Below, piece after piece: positions 1-8,897 of a stretch of DNA of 64,000 nt. The position numbers were made by a program, and so were the translations under genes. Origin of the DNA: Nostoc edaphicum CCNP1411 (GTDB lineage Bacteria > Cyanobacteriota > Cyanobacteriia > Cyanobacteriales > Nostocaceae); NCBI RefSeq assembly GCF_014023275.1, contig NZ_CP054698.1, forward strand, positions 496,001 to 560,000, given 5' to 3'. The notes beneath the pieces are model-generated. The model worked only from the letters and a program-made list of their open reading frames with translations, was not told where the DNA came from and ran no database searches. Position 1 is the stretch's first letter. Every line of letters begins with the position of its first letter.

Positions 1-357
1 GATGCTACACGCGGTGGTTTAGCCACAGTATTAAATGAATTTGCCCTCAGTTCCGATGTGGGCATTCGTCTCTATGAAGAATCTATTGCAGTGCGAGAAG
101 AAGTCAACGGAGTTTGCGAAATTCTTGGTTTAGACCCATTGTATTTAGCTAATGAAGGTAAGCTAGTTGTAGTGGCTCCAAAAGAGAATGCTGACAAGAT
201 TTTAGTAGCGATGAAATTACACCCAGCAGGCAAAGATGCTTGTATCATTGGCGAAGTTATTCCTTCACCCCCAGGTATTGTATTGTTAAAAACAGTTTTT
301 GGTACTGAAAGGATTGTTGATATGCTAGTAGGCGATCAATTGCCACGAATTTGTTAA
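1..357 (+). CDS. hypE: HypE, hydrogenase maturation protein (C-terminal part; 5' end outside window)
   Basis: The frame is open from base 1 and gives 118 residues of the C-terminal half of HypE, the protein that dehydrates a carbamoyl group carried on its last cysteine to a cyanide ligand for the NiFe site of hydrogenase. The C-terminus reads PRIC, the signature tail whose terminal Cys carries the thiocarbamate/thiocyanate. The segment begins inside the ATP-binding region (DATRGGLATVLNE) and matches the family well. It is followed directly by hypA and hypB, the usual maturation order. The initiation codon lies upstream of the window. In a heterocystous cyanobacterium the client is probably the uptake hydrogenase HupSL (inference). 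Confidence 0.93.
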   Translation, partial: DATRGGLATVLNEFALSSDVGIRLYEESIAVREEVNGVCEILGLDPLYLANEGKLVVVAPKENADKILVAMKLHPAGKDACIIGEVIPSPPGIVLLKTVFGTERIVDMLVGDQLPRIC

Positions 358-377
358 TATTTAATAGATTTTATAGT

Positions 378-719
378 ATGCACGAACTTGGAATTACCCA
401 AAATATTGTGGCAATTGTGACTGAAAACGCCAAAGGCGCAAAAGTGCAGCGAGTTTTATTAGAAATTGGCAAACTTTCAGCCATTATGCCCGACGCTATC
501 CGATTTTGTTTTGATATTTGCACCCAAGGTACAGTTTTAGAAGGGGCGATATTAGAAATTTTAGAAATTCCTGGATTAGCAAAATGTCGCCAATGTGGTG
601 CAGAAATTGATTTAGATAAACCATTTGGTATCTGTAGTTGTGGAAGCGTGCAATTAGATTTAATTACTGGTGAAGAACTGAAAATTAAAGAAATAGAAAT
701 AGAGGAATTATGTGTGTAA
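378..719 (+). CDS. hypA: HypA, nickel metallochaperone for hydrogenase
   Basis: The product is 113 aa when started at ATG 378. It begins MHEL, the invariant N-terminus whose His2 and Glu3 bind nickel, so this start is preferred over an upstream TTG at 351. A structural zinc site follows at about residues 70-90 (CRQC, then CSC). The second half of the zinc site is CxC rather than the usual CxxC, a small deviation. HypA works with HypB to insert nickel into the hydrogenase large subunit in the cytoplasm. It starts 20 bases after hypE and its stop overlaps the hypB start by 10 bases, which indicates one transcript with translational coupling. Confidence 0.93.
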   Translation: MHELGITQNIVAIVTENAKGAKVQRVLLEIGKLSAIMPDAIRFCFDICTQGTVLEGAILEILEIPGLAKCRQCGAEIDLDKPFGICSCGSVQLDLITGEELKIKEIEIEELCV

Positions 720-1531
720 CCTGCGGCTGTTCTGATGATGGCGAAACCAAAATTACCAATTTAGAAACAGATGAAACGGAACATAACCATCATCACCATA
801 CTCATACTTTACCAGATGGTACTGTCATTACTCATTCCCACAGTCATGATACTCACATAGAAGCGCCTCAAATTCACGCCAAAATACACAATACAACGAT
901 ATCCTTAGAACAGGATATATTGGCAAAGAATAACCTACTAGCTGCTCAAAATCGCGGATGGTTTAAAGGTCGAAATATTCTCGCCTTAAATTTAATGAGT
1001 TCTCCGGGTTCAGGTAAAACAACTCTTTTGACGCGAACCATTAATGATTTAAAACATCAATTATCTATTAGCGTCATTGAAGGCGACCAAGAAACTGCTA
1101 ATGATGCCAAAAAAATTAAAGAAACAGGTTCTAAAGTCATCCAAATAAACACCGGAACAGGCTGTCATTTAGATGCCTCAATGATAGACAGGGGTTTACA
1201 ACAACTAAATCCGCCACTGAATTCAGTTGTGATGATTGAAAATGTGGGAAATTTGGTTTGTCCAGCCTTATTTGATTTGGGAGAAAATGCAAAAGTCGTG
1301 ATTCTCTCCGTCACAGAAGGAGAAGATAAGCCGCTAAAATACCCGCATATCTTCCGCGCTAGTGATGTAATGATTCTCACGAAAATTGATTTGCTACCTT
1401 ATGTAGATTTTGATGTGCAAAAGTGTATAGAATATGCTAAACAGGTGAATCCCAAAATTCAGATTTTTCAGGTTTCTGCAACTACTGGTGTAGGTTTAGA
1501 TAATTGGTATAAATGGGTAACTAAAAATTAA
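710..1531 (+). CDS. hypB: HypB, GTPase for nickel insertion into hydrogenase
   Basis: This is a 273-aa GTPase. The N-terminus carries CVTCGC, the high-affinity nickel motif, then a His-rich stretch (about residues 25-52) typical of HypB proteins that also store nickel. The G domain has a P-loop (SSPGSGKTTLL, about residue 97) and later a GTPase-type TKIDLL motif. HypB delivers nickel with HypA to the hydrogenase large subunit. The start overlaps the end of hypA by 10 bases. Ten bases after the stop there is a perfect 17-bp inverted repeat (1541-1599) that could end the hyp transcript. Confidence 0.94.
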   Translation: MCVTCGCSDDGETKITNLETDETEHNHHHHTHTLPDGTVITHSHSHDTHIEAPQIHAKIHNTTISLEQDILAKNNLLAAQNRGWFKGRNILALNLMSSPGSGKTTLLTRTINDLKHQLSISVIEGDQETANDAKKIKETGSKVIQINTGTGCHLDASMIDRGLQQLNPPLNSVVMIENVGNLVCPALFDLGENAKVVILSVTEGEDKPLKYPHIFRASDVMILTKIDLLPYVDFDVQKCIEYAKQVNPKIQIFQVSATTGVGLDNWYKWVTKN

Positions 1532-1540
1532 GACAAGAAA

Positions 1541-1618
1541 CGCGATAAATCGCCGTCAAGACGAAAGACTGATTATTGTAGAGACGGCGATTTATCGCGT
1601 CTTAACCGAACCGTATTG
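1541..1618. repeat. Palindromic element, family A (right-end copy)
   Basis: A perfect 17-bp inverted repeat (1541-1557 against 1583-1599) encloses a 25-base loop, followed by the end sequence TTAACCGAACCGTATTG at 1602-1618. The reverse complement of this end (CAATACGGTTCGGTTAA) recurs at 23041 and 54217, and the hairpin core recurs at about 23071-23128. This looks like a small non-coding MITE-like element; here it may also act as the hypB terminator. Confidence 0.7.
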
Positions 1619-1648
1619 AAAGCGATCGCACCATACCCTACAATCATG

Positions 1649-1690
1649 AAAAAATTACACCCGAAACTCAAAAATAATTTCCGGGTGTAA
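1649..1690 (-). terminator. Rho-independent terminator of the RTX gene
   Basis: On the minus strand, 50 bases after the stop of the RTX gene, a hairpin with stem TTACACCCG/CGGGTGTAA (1655-1663 and 1682-1690, extended by AAA/TTT) is followed by six T residues (A-run 1649-1654 on the plus strand). Confidence 0.8.
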
Positions 1691-1739
1691 GTTTGTTGGC
1701 TTCAAATTATGAACTTATCAGACTAATTTCTCGAAAATT

Positions 1740-4691
1740 CTAGATCAGTTGGATGTCCAAACTAACCGCGAAATTAGTAGGCTTATTCTCAAGAGTTGCA
1801 AATTGAGTTCCTTGGAATAACAACGCACCAGTAGCGTCATTGTAGCTGAAAGCACTAACATCAGTAACACCAAATCCAATTTTAGAAATCTGAATCTTGT
1901 CACCTTCCACCCGACTGAAGTCCTTGATAATGTCAAGTCCTTCAAGTTTGGAATTGAAGACAAACTGATCCGCACCAGCACCACCAGTCAGAATATCATT
2001 GCCAATTCCACCAACCAGAAGATCGTTGCCAGCACCAGCAATCAGCTGGTCATTACCAGCGCCACCAGTGAGGATATCATTGCCAGCAGCACCACGCAGG
2101 ACATCGGCATATTGTGAACCGGTCAGTTCAAATCGCTCAATATTACTGTAGTTGAGTACAGAATTTCCAGTCAAGCGGCTGAAGATGGCATTTTGTCCAT
2201 TAAATCCGACATCAACACCAGCCCCATTATTCAACTGGCTGTAGTCTGCAACTAAAGTATCAGTACCAGCACCACCATTGACAGTACCATCTGTGTCAGT
2301 GATTCTGTCGTTGCCATCACCACCATTGAGCGTATCATAGCCAGCACCACCAAAAATCTGGTCATCACCAGCGCCACCATTGAGGATGTCATTGCCAGCA
2401 GTACCACGTAGGACATCGGCGTATTGAGTGCCTGTAATTTCAAATCGCTCAATATTGCTGTAGTTGAGTATAGAATTTCCAGTCAAGCGGCTGAAGATGG
2501 CATTTTGTCCATTAAATCCGACATCAACACCAGCCCCATTATTCAACTGGCTGTAATCTGCAACTAAAGTATCAGTACCAGCACCACCATTGACAATACC
2601 ATCTGTGTCAGTGATTCTGTCGTTGCCATCGCCACCATTGAGCGTATCATAGCCAGCACCACCAAAAATCTGGTCATCACCAGCGCCACCATTGAGGATG
2701 TCATTGGCAGCAGTACCACGTAGGACATCGGCATATTGTGAACCGGTCAGTTCAAATCGCTCAATATTGCTGTAGTTGAGTATAGAATTTCCAGTCAAGC
2801 GGCTGAAGATGGCATTTTGTCCATTAAATCCGACATCAACACCAGCCCCATTATTCAACTGGCTGTAGTCTGCAACTAAAGTATCAGTACCAGCACCACC
2901 ATTGACAGTACCATCTGTGTCAGTGATTCTGTCGTTGCCATCGCCACCATTGAGCGTATCATAGCCAGCACCACCAAAAATCTGGTCATCACCAGCGCCG
3001 CCATTAAGGATGTCATTGCCAGCAGTACCACGCAGGACATCGGCGTATTGAGTGCCTGTAATTTCAAATCGCTCAATATTGCTGTAGTTGAGTACAGAAT
3101 TCCCAGTCAAGCGGCTGAAGATGGCATTTTGTCCATTAAATCCGACATCAACACCAGCCCCATTATTCAACTGGCTGTAATCTGCAACTAAAGTATCAGT
3201 ACCAGCACCACCATTGACAGTACCATCTGTGTCAGTGATTCTGTCGTTGCCATCGCCACCGTTGAGCGTATCATAGCCAGCACCACCAAAGATTAGGTCA
3301 TCACCAGCACCACCATTGAGGATGTCATTGCCAGCAGTACCACGTAGGACATCGGCGTATTGTGTGCCTGTAATTTCAAATCGCTCAATATTGCTGTAAT
3401 TGAGTACAGAATTCCCAGTCAAGCGGCTGAAGATGGCATTCTGTCCATTAAATCCGACATCAACACCAGCCCCGGTTAATTGGCTGTAATCTGCAACTAG
3501 AGTATCAGTGCCATCGCCACCGTTGAGCGTATCATTGCCAGCACTACCAATCAGCACGTCATTGCCAGCACCGCCATTAAGGATGTCATTGCCAGCAGTA
3601 CCACGTAGGACATCGGTATATTGTGTACCTGTAATTTCAAATCGCTCAACATTGCTGTAGTTGAGTACAGGGTTCCCAGTAAAGCGGCTGAAGATAGAAT
3701 TTTTACCCTGGTATGCCACTTCAATACCAGCCCCATTATTCAACTGGCTGTAATCTGCAACTAGAGTATCAGTACCAGCACCACCATCAACAATACCATC
3801 TGTATCAGTGATTCTGTCGTTGCCATCGCCACCGTTGAGCGTATCATAGCCAGCACCACCAAAGATTAGGTCATCACCAGCACCACCATTGAGAATATCA
3901 TTGCCAGCAGTACCACGCAGGACATCGGCGTATTGTGTGCCTGTAATTTCAAATCGCTCAATATTGCTGTAGTTGAGTACAGGATTTCCAGTTAAGCGGC
4001 TGTAGATGGCATTTTGTCCATTAAATCCGACATCAACACCAGCCCCGGTTAATTGGCTGTAATCTGCAACTAGAGTATCAGTGCCAGCACCACCATTGAC
4101 AATACCATCTGTGTCAGTGATTCTGTCGTTGCCATCACCACCATTGAGCGTATCATAGCCAGCACCACCAAAAATCTGGTCATCACCAGCGCCACCATTG
4201 AGGATGTCATTGCCAGCAGTACCACGCAGGACATCGGCGTATTGAGTGCCTGTAATTTCAAATCGCTCAATATTGCTGTAGCTAAGTACAGAATTCCCAG
4301 TCAAGCGACTGAAGATAGCATTTTGACCCAGGTATCCGACATCAACACCAGCCCCATTATTCAACTGGCTGTAATCTGCAACTAAAGTATCAGTACCAGC
4401 ACCACCATTGACAATACCATCTGTGTCAGATATTCTGTCATCGCCATCGCCGCCATACAAGCTATCGAAGCCTGTTCCACCATATAGGTTATCGTTACCA
4501 GTTCCGCCATATAGGATGTCGTTACCACCTCCACCAAGTAGGTTGTCATTACCTTCATCACCATAAATTGTGTCGTTCTGAGATTTTCCAGCTAGGTAGT
4601 CATCGCCTCCTTTTCCAGACAGTAACCAAGGTTGTCCGTCTTCGTCAGCGATAAAAGTGTTGTTAGAATTATCACCTGTGTATGTTCCCAT
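1740..4691 (-). CDS. RTX/hemolysin-type calcium-binding repeat protein
   Basis: This 983-aa protein is made of GGxGxDxLx calcium-binding nonapeptides alternating with a longer module. About eight copies of a unit (GTDTLVADYSQL ... YSNIERFEITG ... GNDILNGGAGDD) repeat with a period near 104 residues (312 bp), nearly identical at DNA level; the fourth unit is shortened. There is no N-terminal signal peptide. The last 110 residues (ending SLDIQLI) resemble the C-terminal secretion region of RTX proteins, so export through a type I (ABC/HlyD/TolC) system is expected, with calcium-driven folding outside. No transporter genes are adjacent. No catalytic domain is visible, so a structural or surface role is likely. 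AAGGAG lies just before ATG 4691. Repeat copy number may be unstable or misassembled. Confidence 0.88.
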   Translation of the reverse strand: MGTYTGDNSNNTFIADEDGQPWLLSGKGGDDYLAGKSQNDTIYGDEGNDNLLGGGGNDILYGGTGNDNLYGGTGFDSLYGGDGDDRISDTDGIVNGGAGTDTLVADYSQLNNGAGVDVGYLGQNAIFSRLTGNSVLSYSNIERFEITGTQYADVLRGTAGNDILNGGAGDDQIFGGAGYDTLNGGDGNDRITDTDGIVNGGAGTDTLVADYSQLTGAGVDVGFNGQNAIYSRLTGNPVLNYSNIERFEITGTQYADVLRGTAGNDILNGGAGDDLIFGGAGYDTLNGGDGNDRITDTDGIVDGGAGTDTLVADYSQLNNGAGIEVAYQGKNSIFSRFTGNPVLNYSNVERFEITGTQYTDVLRGTAGNDILNGGAGNDVLIGSAGNDTLNGGDGTDTLVADYSQLTGAGVDVGFNGQNAIFSRLTGNSVLNYSNIERFEITGTQYADVLRGTAGNDILNGGAGDDLIFGGAGYDTLNGGDGNDRITDTDGTVNGGAGTDTLVADYSQLNNGAGVDVGFNGQNAIFSRLTGNSVLNYSNIERFEITGTQYADVLRGTAGNDILNGGAGDDQIFGGAGYDTLNGGDGNDRITDTDGTVNGGAGTDTLVADYSQLNNGAGVDVGFNGQNAIFSRLTGNSILNYSNIERFELTGSQYADVLRGTAANDILNGGAGDDQIFGGAGYDTLNGGDGNDRITDTDGIVNGGAGTDTLVADYSQLNNGAGVDVGFNGQNAIFSRLTGNSILNYSNIERFEITGTQYADVLRGTAGNDILNGGAGDDQIFGGAGYDTLNGGDGNDRITDTDGTVNGGAGTDTLVADYSQLNNGAGVDVGFNGQNAIFSRLTGNSVLNYSNIERFELTGSQYADVLRGAAGNDILTGGAGNDQLIAGAGNDLLVGGIGNDILTGGAGADQFVFNSKLEGLDIIKDFSRVEGDKIQISKIGFGVTDVSAFSYNDATGALLFQGTQFATLENKPTNFAVSLDIQLI
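1980..4480 (-). repeat. Eight ~312-bp tandem coding repeats inside the RTX gene
   Basis: The same roughly 312-bp unit recurs head to tail through the gene. Even the alternative reading frames are conserved, for example 66-codon shadow frames at 2252 and 2876, exactly two periods (624 bp) apart. The unit around 3470-3780 lacks part of the block. High DNA identity between copies suggests recent amplification or gene conversion. Confidence 0.8.
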
Positions 4692-5082
4692 TTGAATTTC
4701 TCCTTAATTGTTGAAAATAATGTTTTAAGTCGGGAAATATCCTGTTTTTTGGGTGCTTTACCCTTTCGTTTTTCAGGACTCCTTTACTTTAGGTTTGTTG
4801 TTCGATCGCGTCGATGGAGATAAGTTATGGAAAATTGAGGAGATAATTAAGTCGAATTTGTCTCAAAAATTAAGGTTTAAGAAGAGGACAAGCACCGTAT
4901 CTGGAAAACCTCTCTCTAAATCTCTCTCCTAAGAGGAGCTACGGTGTACACACAAGTCTGAAATAGCTGATTAACCAGGGTTTTACCCCACCCTAACCCT
5001 CCCCTTGCAAAGGGGAGGGAACTAGATTTTCTATTTCCCCCCAATGCATCGGGGGGATTAAGGGGGGTACGTAAGTCCTGAC
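4692..5082. other. Intergenic region with one copy of repeat family C
   Basis: This 390-bp spacer lies between the stop of the STAND gene and the start of the RTX gene, both on the minus strand. It holds the end motif CTACGGTGTACACACAAGTC at 4939-4958, then a C/A-rich stretch with an internal palindrome around TTGCAAAGG (about 4984-5020). The same sequence is found in inverted orientation at 20934-21087. The part next to 4691 should contain the RTX promoter; no clear boxes were assigned. Confidence 0.5.
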
Positions 5083-8000
5083 TTAAATCTCGAAAGCACC
5101 TAACGCTTTGAGGACATCTTTTTGGGCTGTCGTTATTCCGGTTACGCCTGTAATATTGGTTCCTTGATAAGGTGTGTCAGGATTGAGTGTTTTCAAAGAT
5201 TCGCCTGTTTGGGCATCCCAAATCTGAATAGTTCCGTTTTGGCTGCCGCTAGCGATCGCATAATGTTCTGTAGATTTGCCAAATGCGATCGCCGATCGCA
5301 TGGCATGAGGCATGACAGGCAGCACTTTCAGGCAAACTCCTGTATGCCTATCCCAAATTCTCACTGTTTGATCTAAGCTGCTACTTGCCAAAATATCACC
5401 TTCTGGACTAAAGGCAACTGACCAAACACTATTACTGTGTCCCTCAAAAATATTGAGACATTCACCTGTATCAACCGACCACAGGCGCACTGTTTCATCT
5501 TCACTAGCGCTACTGAGAATTTGCCCATCTGGACTAAAAGCGATCGCTTGGACTCTACTCGTGTGTCCTTCTAAAATTTGGAGACATTCACCAGTAGAAA
5601 TAGACCACAGACGAATGGTTTGGTCTTCACTACTGCTAGCGATTATTTCACCATTGGGGCTAAAGGTAACACACCAAATCCAACTGGAATGACCTTGCAA
5701 GATGTTGAGGCATTTTCCTGTATTGATAGACCATAGGCGAATGGTTTGGTCGTCACTGCCGCTTGCTAAGATTTGTTTATCGGGACTAAAGGCAACTGAT
5801 TGCACCCAATTTACATGACCTCTCAAGGTTTGCAGACATTGCCCTGTGCTAACTGACCAAATACGAACGGTGCGATCGGCGCTGCTACTGGCTAGCAAAT
5901 GTCCATCTGGGTGAAACGCGACGGAAGTTACCCAGCCACTATGTCCGGTGAATTTTTTTAGGCAAATTCCCGTATTGACATCCCATAGTCTCACGGTTTG
6001 GTCTGTGCTGCCACTAGCAATTTGACCATCTGCATTAAAAGCAACTGAAAATACCGAATTACTATAGCCTTTTAAAGTTTTAAAGCATCTACCTGTAGTG
6101 ACATCCCATAGCTTTACGGTTTGGTCTGTGCTACCACTGGCAATGGTTTGACCATCTGCATTAAAAGCAACTGAAAATACTGAATTGCTGTGTCCTGGTA
6201 AGATATTCAGGCATTGCCCTGTACTAGTTTCCCAAATTCTGACTGTTTTATCGTCACTGGCGCTGACCAGCATTTGGGCATTGGGGCTAAAGACTACTGA
6301 GCGGACGCGATCGCTATGTTCTTGTAATATATTGAAGCACTTGCCAGTACTAACTTCCCAGAGGCGAATCGTGAAATCGGCGCTACCACTGGCTAAGGTT
6401 TGACCATCTGGACTAAAGGAAAGTGACCAGATGCGATCGCTATGTCCCTCTAAAATGCGATCGCATTCTCCACTAATTTTCCAAAGTCGAATTGTGAAAT
6501 CAGCACTGCCACTTGCTAGAGTTTGACCATCTGGACTCCATGATACTGAGAGAATTCGATCGGTGTGACCCGACAAAATTTTATAACAGTCCCCAGTATT
6601 GACATTCCATAATCTTATTGTTGGTTCATCGCCTCCACTAGCGAGGATTTGACCATCGGCACTAAAGGCAACTGACCAAATCGAACTTGTGTGTCCCTCT
6701 AAAGTTCTCAGACATTTACCAGTGTTGACATCCCACAGCCGAATCGTTTTGTCACTACTGCAACTTGCCAATAATTGCCCATTTGGACTAAAGGCAACCG
6801 ACCAAACCCAACCCAGATGTCCGGCAAAATTGATAACCAGTTGCCCAGTTGCAACCTGCCACAGACGAAGCCCACCTTCTGCATCTCCTGTAGCTAATAA
6901 TGTTCCACCTGGGCTAAAAGCAATACCAGCAAATACCATACCAAAGGTTTCAGCAAAAACACACTGACTCAAATCAGAATATTCAAAATTAACATTATGC
7001 AAATTTACATCTTGTAAATAGGCTTGCCAAATCGTTAAATTGGAAAAATTGTAGTTAGTTAAAGTTGATTGTAATTGACAAAGTAAATTTAAAATATTAC
7101 CGACTGCATATCCAGTTTTAAGTGACGATGTACCTCGTAACTTGTTTAAACATTGAGTAAGTAGGTTTTCAATTGCGAGTTCTTCACTTACTTCTATTAA
7201 TAAGCGATCAAGTAATAAGCGTTCCAGAATCGGCTTTAGGATGAAACGAACTTGCGTTTCTCGCACATAGTCTTTTGCAGTAGCTCTGAGTAACGCATGA
7301 GTTTTGAACAGCAGATTTTTTTGATCAGCATTTGCTTCTAAACCTGCCAGAATTTCTTGACAAACTTGAGTAACTAATTTCTCGGTGACATATTCCATTA
7401 CCATCGGCTGGAGTGAAAACTGTGCCGGATGTTTTGCAATCAGTGTCAGCTTGTTTTTCTCAATTAGAGAGCGCTGCTCTAACGATTCTAGAACGTCAAT
7501 TAATTTCTGTGGCGATATCGGGGGAAAAATATCCGATCGCAGTTCTGAAAATGAAGCAGAATCACGATAGATAGCCAACCAATAAATCACTGTTTTCTCA
7601 GATTCAGAAAGCCGTTCAAATTGCTGATCAATTAGATTGCGAATATTCCCAAAAACAAACGTTTCCTGGTTAAGAAAATCAGAAATACTACCATCAAACA
7701 AGTTTTGAATCGTAGTCGCTATAATTTTTAATGCTAAAGGATTTCCTGCATAACCTTCAATTAGCCGATTCCATTCTTTTGTTGAACCTTGGAAATTCCC
7801 CTTTAACTGCAAAAGTTCTTGTGCTTCTGTTTTCTGCAATCCACCCAAATGAAAAGCCCTAACGGGTAAGCTTGCTCCTTCTAGGAGGCGAACTTCTGGG
7901 GGCTGATCTCGACTTGTTAATAGTAAACAGCTTTGATGGCGAATTTCTCCCATTTGTCTAAATATTTCGCCATAAGCTTCATAACCTTCGATATAAGATG

Positions 8001-8778
8001 ATTTAGATTTATCGTTGTGTTGTAAGATGGTTTCAACATTATCGAAAATTAATAAACAACGCTGCGATCGCAAATAATGCAACAGCCGCGAAATTTTACC
8101 TTCAACGGTTTCTGGATAATCAATTTCTTGTTGATTGGATAATAATTTCAATAACTCGGTTAATATCTCTTGTACAGGTGGCGCATTTCGCAGACTTCGC
8201 CAAATCACCCATTTAAAATCGCTCTGTAATTGTTGCGCCAGCTTGATAGATAAGGAAGTCTTTCCCATCCCACCCATTCCTAACAAAGCCACAAGCCGAC
8301 ACTGGTCAACCAAAATCCACTGCTGTAATTGAGCTAGTTCTGCTTGTCTTCCGTAGAAAAAATCAACATCGATCGCATCTCCCCAATCTTGATGCGAAGC
8401 TTTCACTTCCGTAATCAGCAGATTCTCAGTGAATTTTGGTCGCGTTTTTCCTTCAAGATTATCAAATATATTCTCTTTGTCTGGAATTGATTGTGCCGTC
8501 GCATTCTCTATTTTAAATCGCCGCTCGATTGCTGTTCTAAAACTTGTTTTATTAACTTTTTCTGCTAACACCTCTGAAAGGAGTTTCCATAGCTTGGGGC
8601 CAACATCATGTTTTAAGTAAGTTGGGGAATAGCCATAAATATCGGCAATGCGATCGTAACTTTGGCGTTCCAAAGACCAAGACTCACGCAACATAGCTTG
8701 TTGGAGATCGCTCAAATGAATTCTTGACTTGGCGAAAACGAGAGAGTCTGTAAATGCGAGTGCTTGATCAATATCCAT
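5083..8778 (-). CDS. STAND NTPase with NB-ARC-type ATPase and 14 WD40 repeats
   Basis: The product is 1231 aa from ATG 8778; a TTG at 8793 would add five residues. Domains in order: an N-terminal helical HTH-like domain (about 1-90) of the kind found in cyanobacterial STAND proteins; an NB-ARC/AAA ATPase with P-loop GMGGMGKTS near residue 170 and Walker B LLIFDN; a helical region to about 580; a short pentapeptide-like stretch (NLTIWQAYLQDVNLHNVNF); then 14 WD40 units (about 610-1215), enough for two seven-bladed propellers. One repeat (near 6030) has lost one codon in its DGQTIASGS motif. Such proteins are ATP-driven switches that oligomerise on ligand binding. No catalytic effector domain is fused. 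The gene is divergent from the cyclase at 8898, with a 119-bp shared promoter region. Confidence 0.88.
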   Translation of the reverse strand: MDIDQALAFTDSLVFAKSRIHLSDLQQAMLRESWSLERQSYDRIADIYGYSPTYLKHDVGPKLWKLLSEVLAEKVNKTSFRTAIERRFKIENATAQSIPDKENIFDNLEGKTRPKFTENLLITEVKASHQDWGDAIDVDFFYGRQAELAQLQQWILVDQCRLVALLGMGGMGKTSLSIKLAQQLQSDFKWVIWRSLRNAPPVQEILTELLKLLSNQQEIDYPETVEGKISRLLHYLRSQRCLLIFDNVETILQHNDKSKSSYIEGYEAYGEIFRQMGEIRHQSCLLLTSRDQPPEVRLLEGASLPVRAFHLGGLQKTEAQELLQLKGNFQGSTKEWNRLIEGYAGNPLALKIIATTIQNLFDGSISDFLNQETFVFGNIRNLIDQQFERLSESEKTVIYWLAIYRDSASFSELRSDIFPPISPQKLIDVLESLEQRSLIEKNKLTLIAKHPAQFSLQPMVMEYVTEKLVTQVCQEILAGLEANADQKNLLFKTHALLRATAKDYVRETQVRFILKPILERLLLDRLLIEVSEELAIENLLTQCLNKLRGTSSLKTGYAVGNILNLLCQLQSTLTNYNFSNLTIWQAYLQDVNLHNVNFEYSDLSQCVFAETFGMVFAGIAFSPGGTLLATGDAEGGLRLWQVATGQLVINFAGHLGWVWSVAFSPNGQLLASCSSDKTIRLWDVNTGKCLRTLEGHTSSIWSVAFSADGQILASGGDEPTIRLWNVNTGDCYKILSGHTDRILSVSWSPDGQTLASGSADFTIRLWKISGECDRILEGHSDRIWSLSFSPDGQTLASGSADFTIRLWEVSTGKCFNILQEHSDRVRSVVFSPNAQMLVSASDDKTVRIWETSTGQCLNILPGHSNSVFSVAFNADGQTIASGSTDQTVKLWDVTTGRCFKTLKGYSNSVFSVAFNADGQIASGSTDQTVRLWDVNTGICLKKFTGHSGWVTSVAFHPDGHLLASSSADRTVRIWSVSTGQCLQTLRGHVNWVQSVAFSPDKQILASGSDDQTIRLWSINTGKCLNILQGHSSWIWCVTFSPNGEIIASSSEDQTIRLWSISTGECLQILEGHTSRVQAIAFSPDGQILSSASEDETVRLWSVDTGECLNIFEGHSNSVWSVAFSPEGDILASSSLDQTVRIWDRHTGVCLKVLPVMPHAMRSAIAFGKSTEHYAIASGSQNGTIQIWDAQTGESLKTLNPDTPYQGTNITGVTGITTAQKDVLKALGAFEI

Positions 8779-8897
8779 TGCTGCAATCGGCAAAAGTTAA
8801 ATTAACTTTAAATTCTATAAGTAGAATGTCATAATTTATTTATCAGATAATAGCAAAAATAATATGCACTATTTTACAAATTCTTTACATAAAGCTT
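8779..8897. promoter_or_regulatory. Shared divergent promoter region, STAND gene / cyclase gene
   Basis: This AT-rich 119-bp spacer lies between two divergently transcribed signalling genes, so both promoters must lie in or near it. I could not assign boxes with confidence. Confidence 0.4.

Noticed and set aside
1740..4691. Direct repeats as a CRISPR or satellite
   Set aside because: The repeats are in-frame coding units of an RTX protein.
5122..6967. Plus-strand ORFs inside the WD40 region
   Set aside because: They are shadows caused by the repeated WD40 codons on the minus strand.
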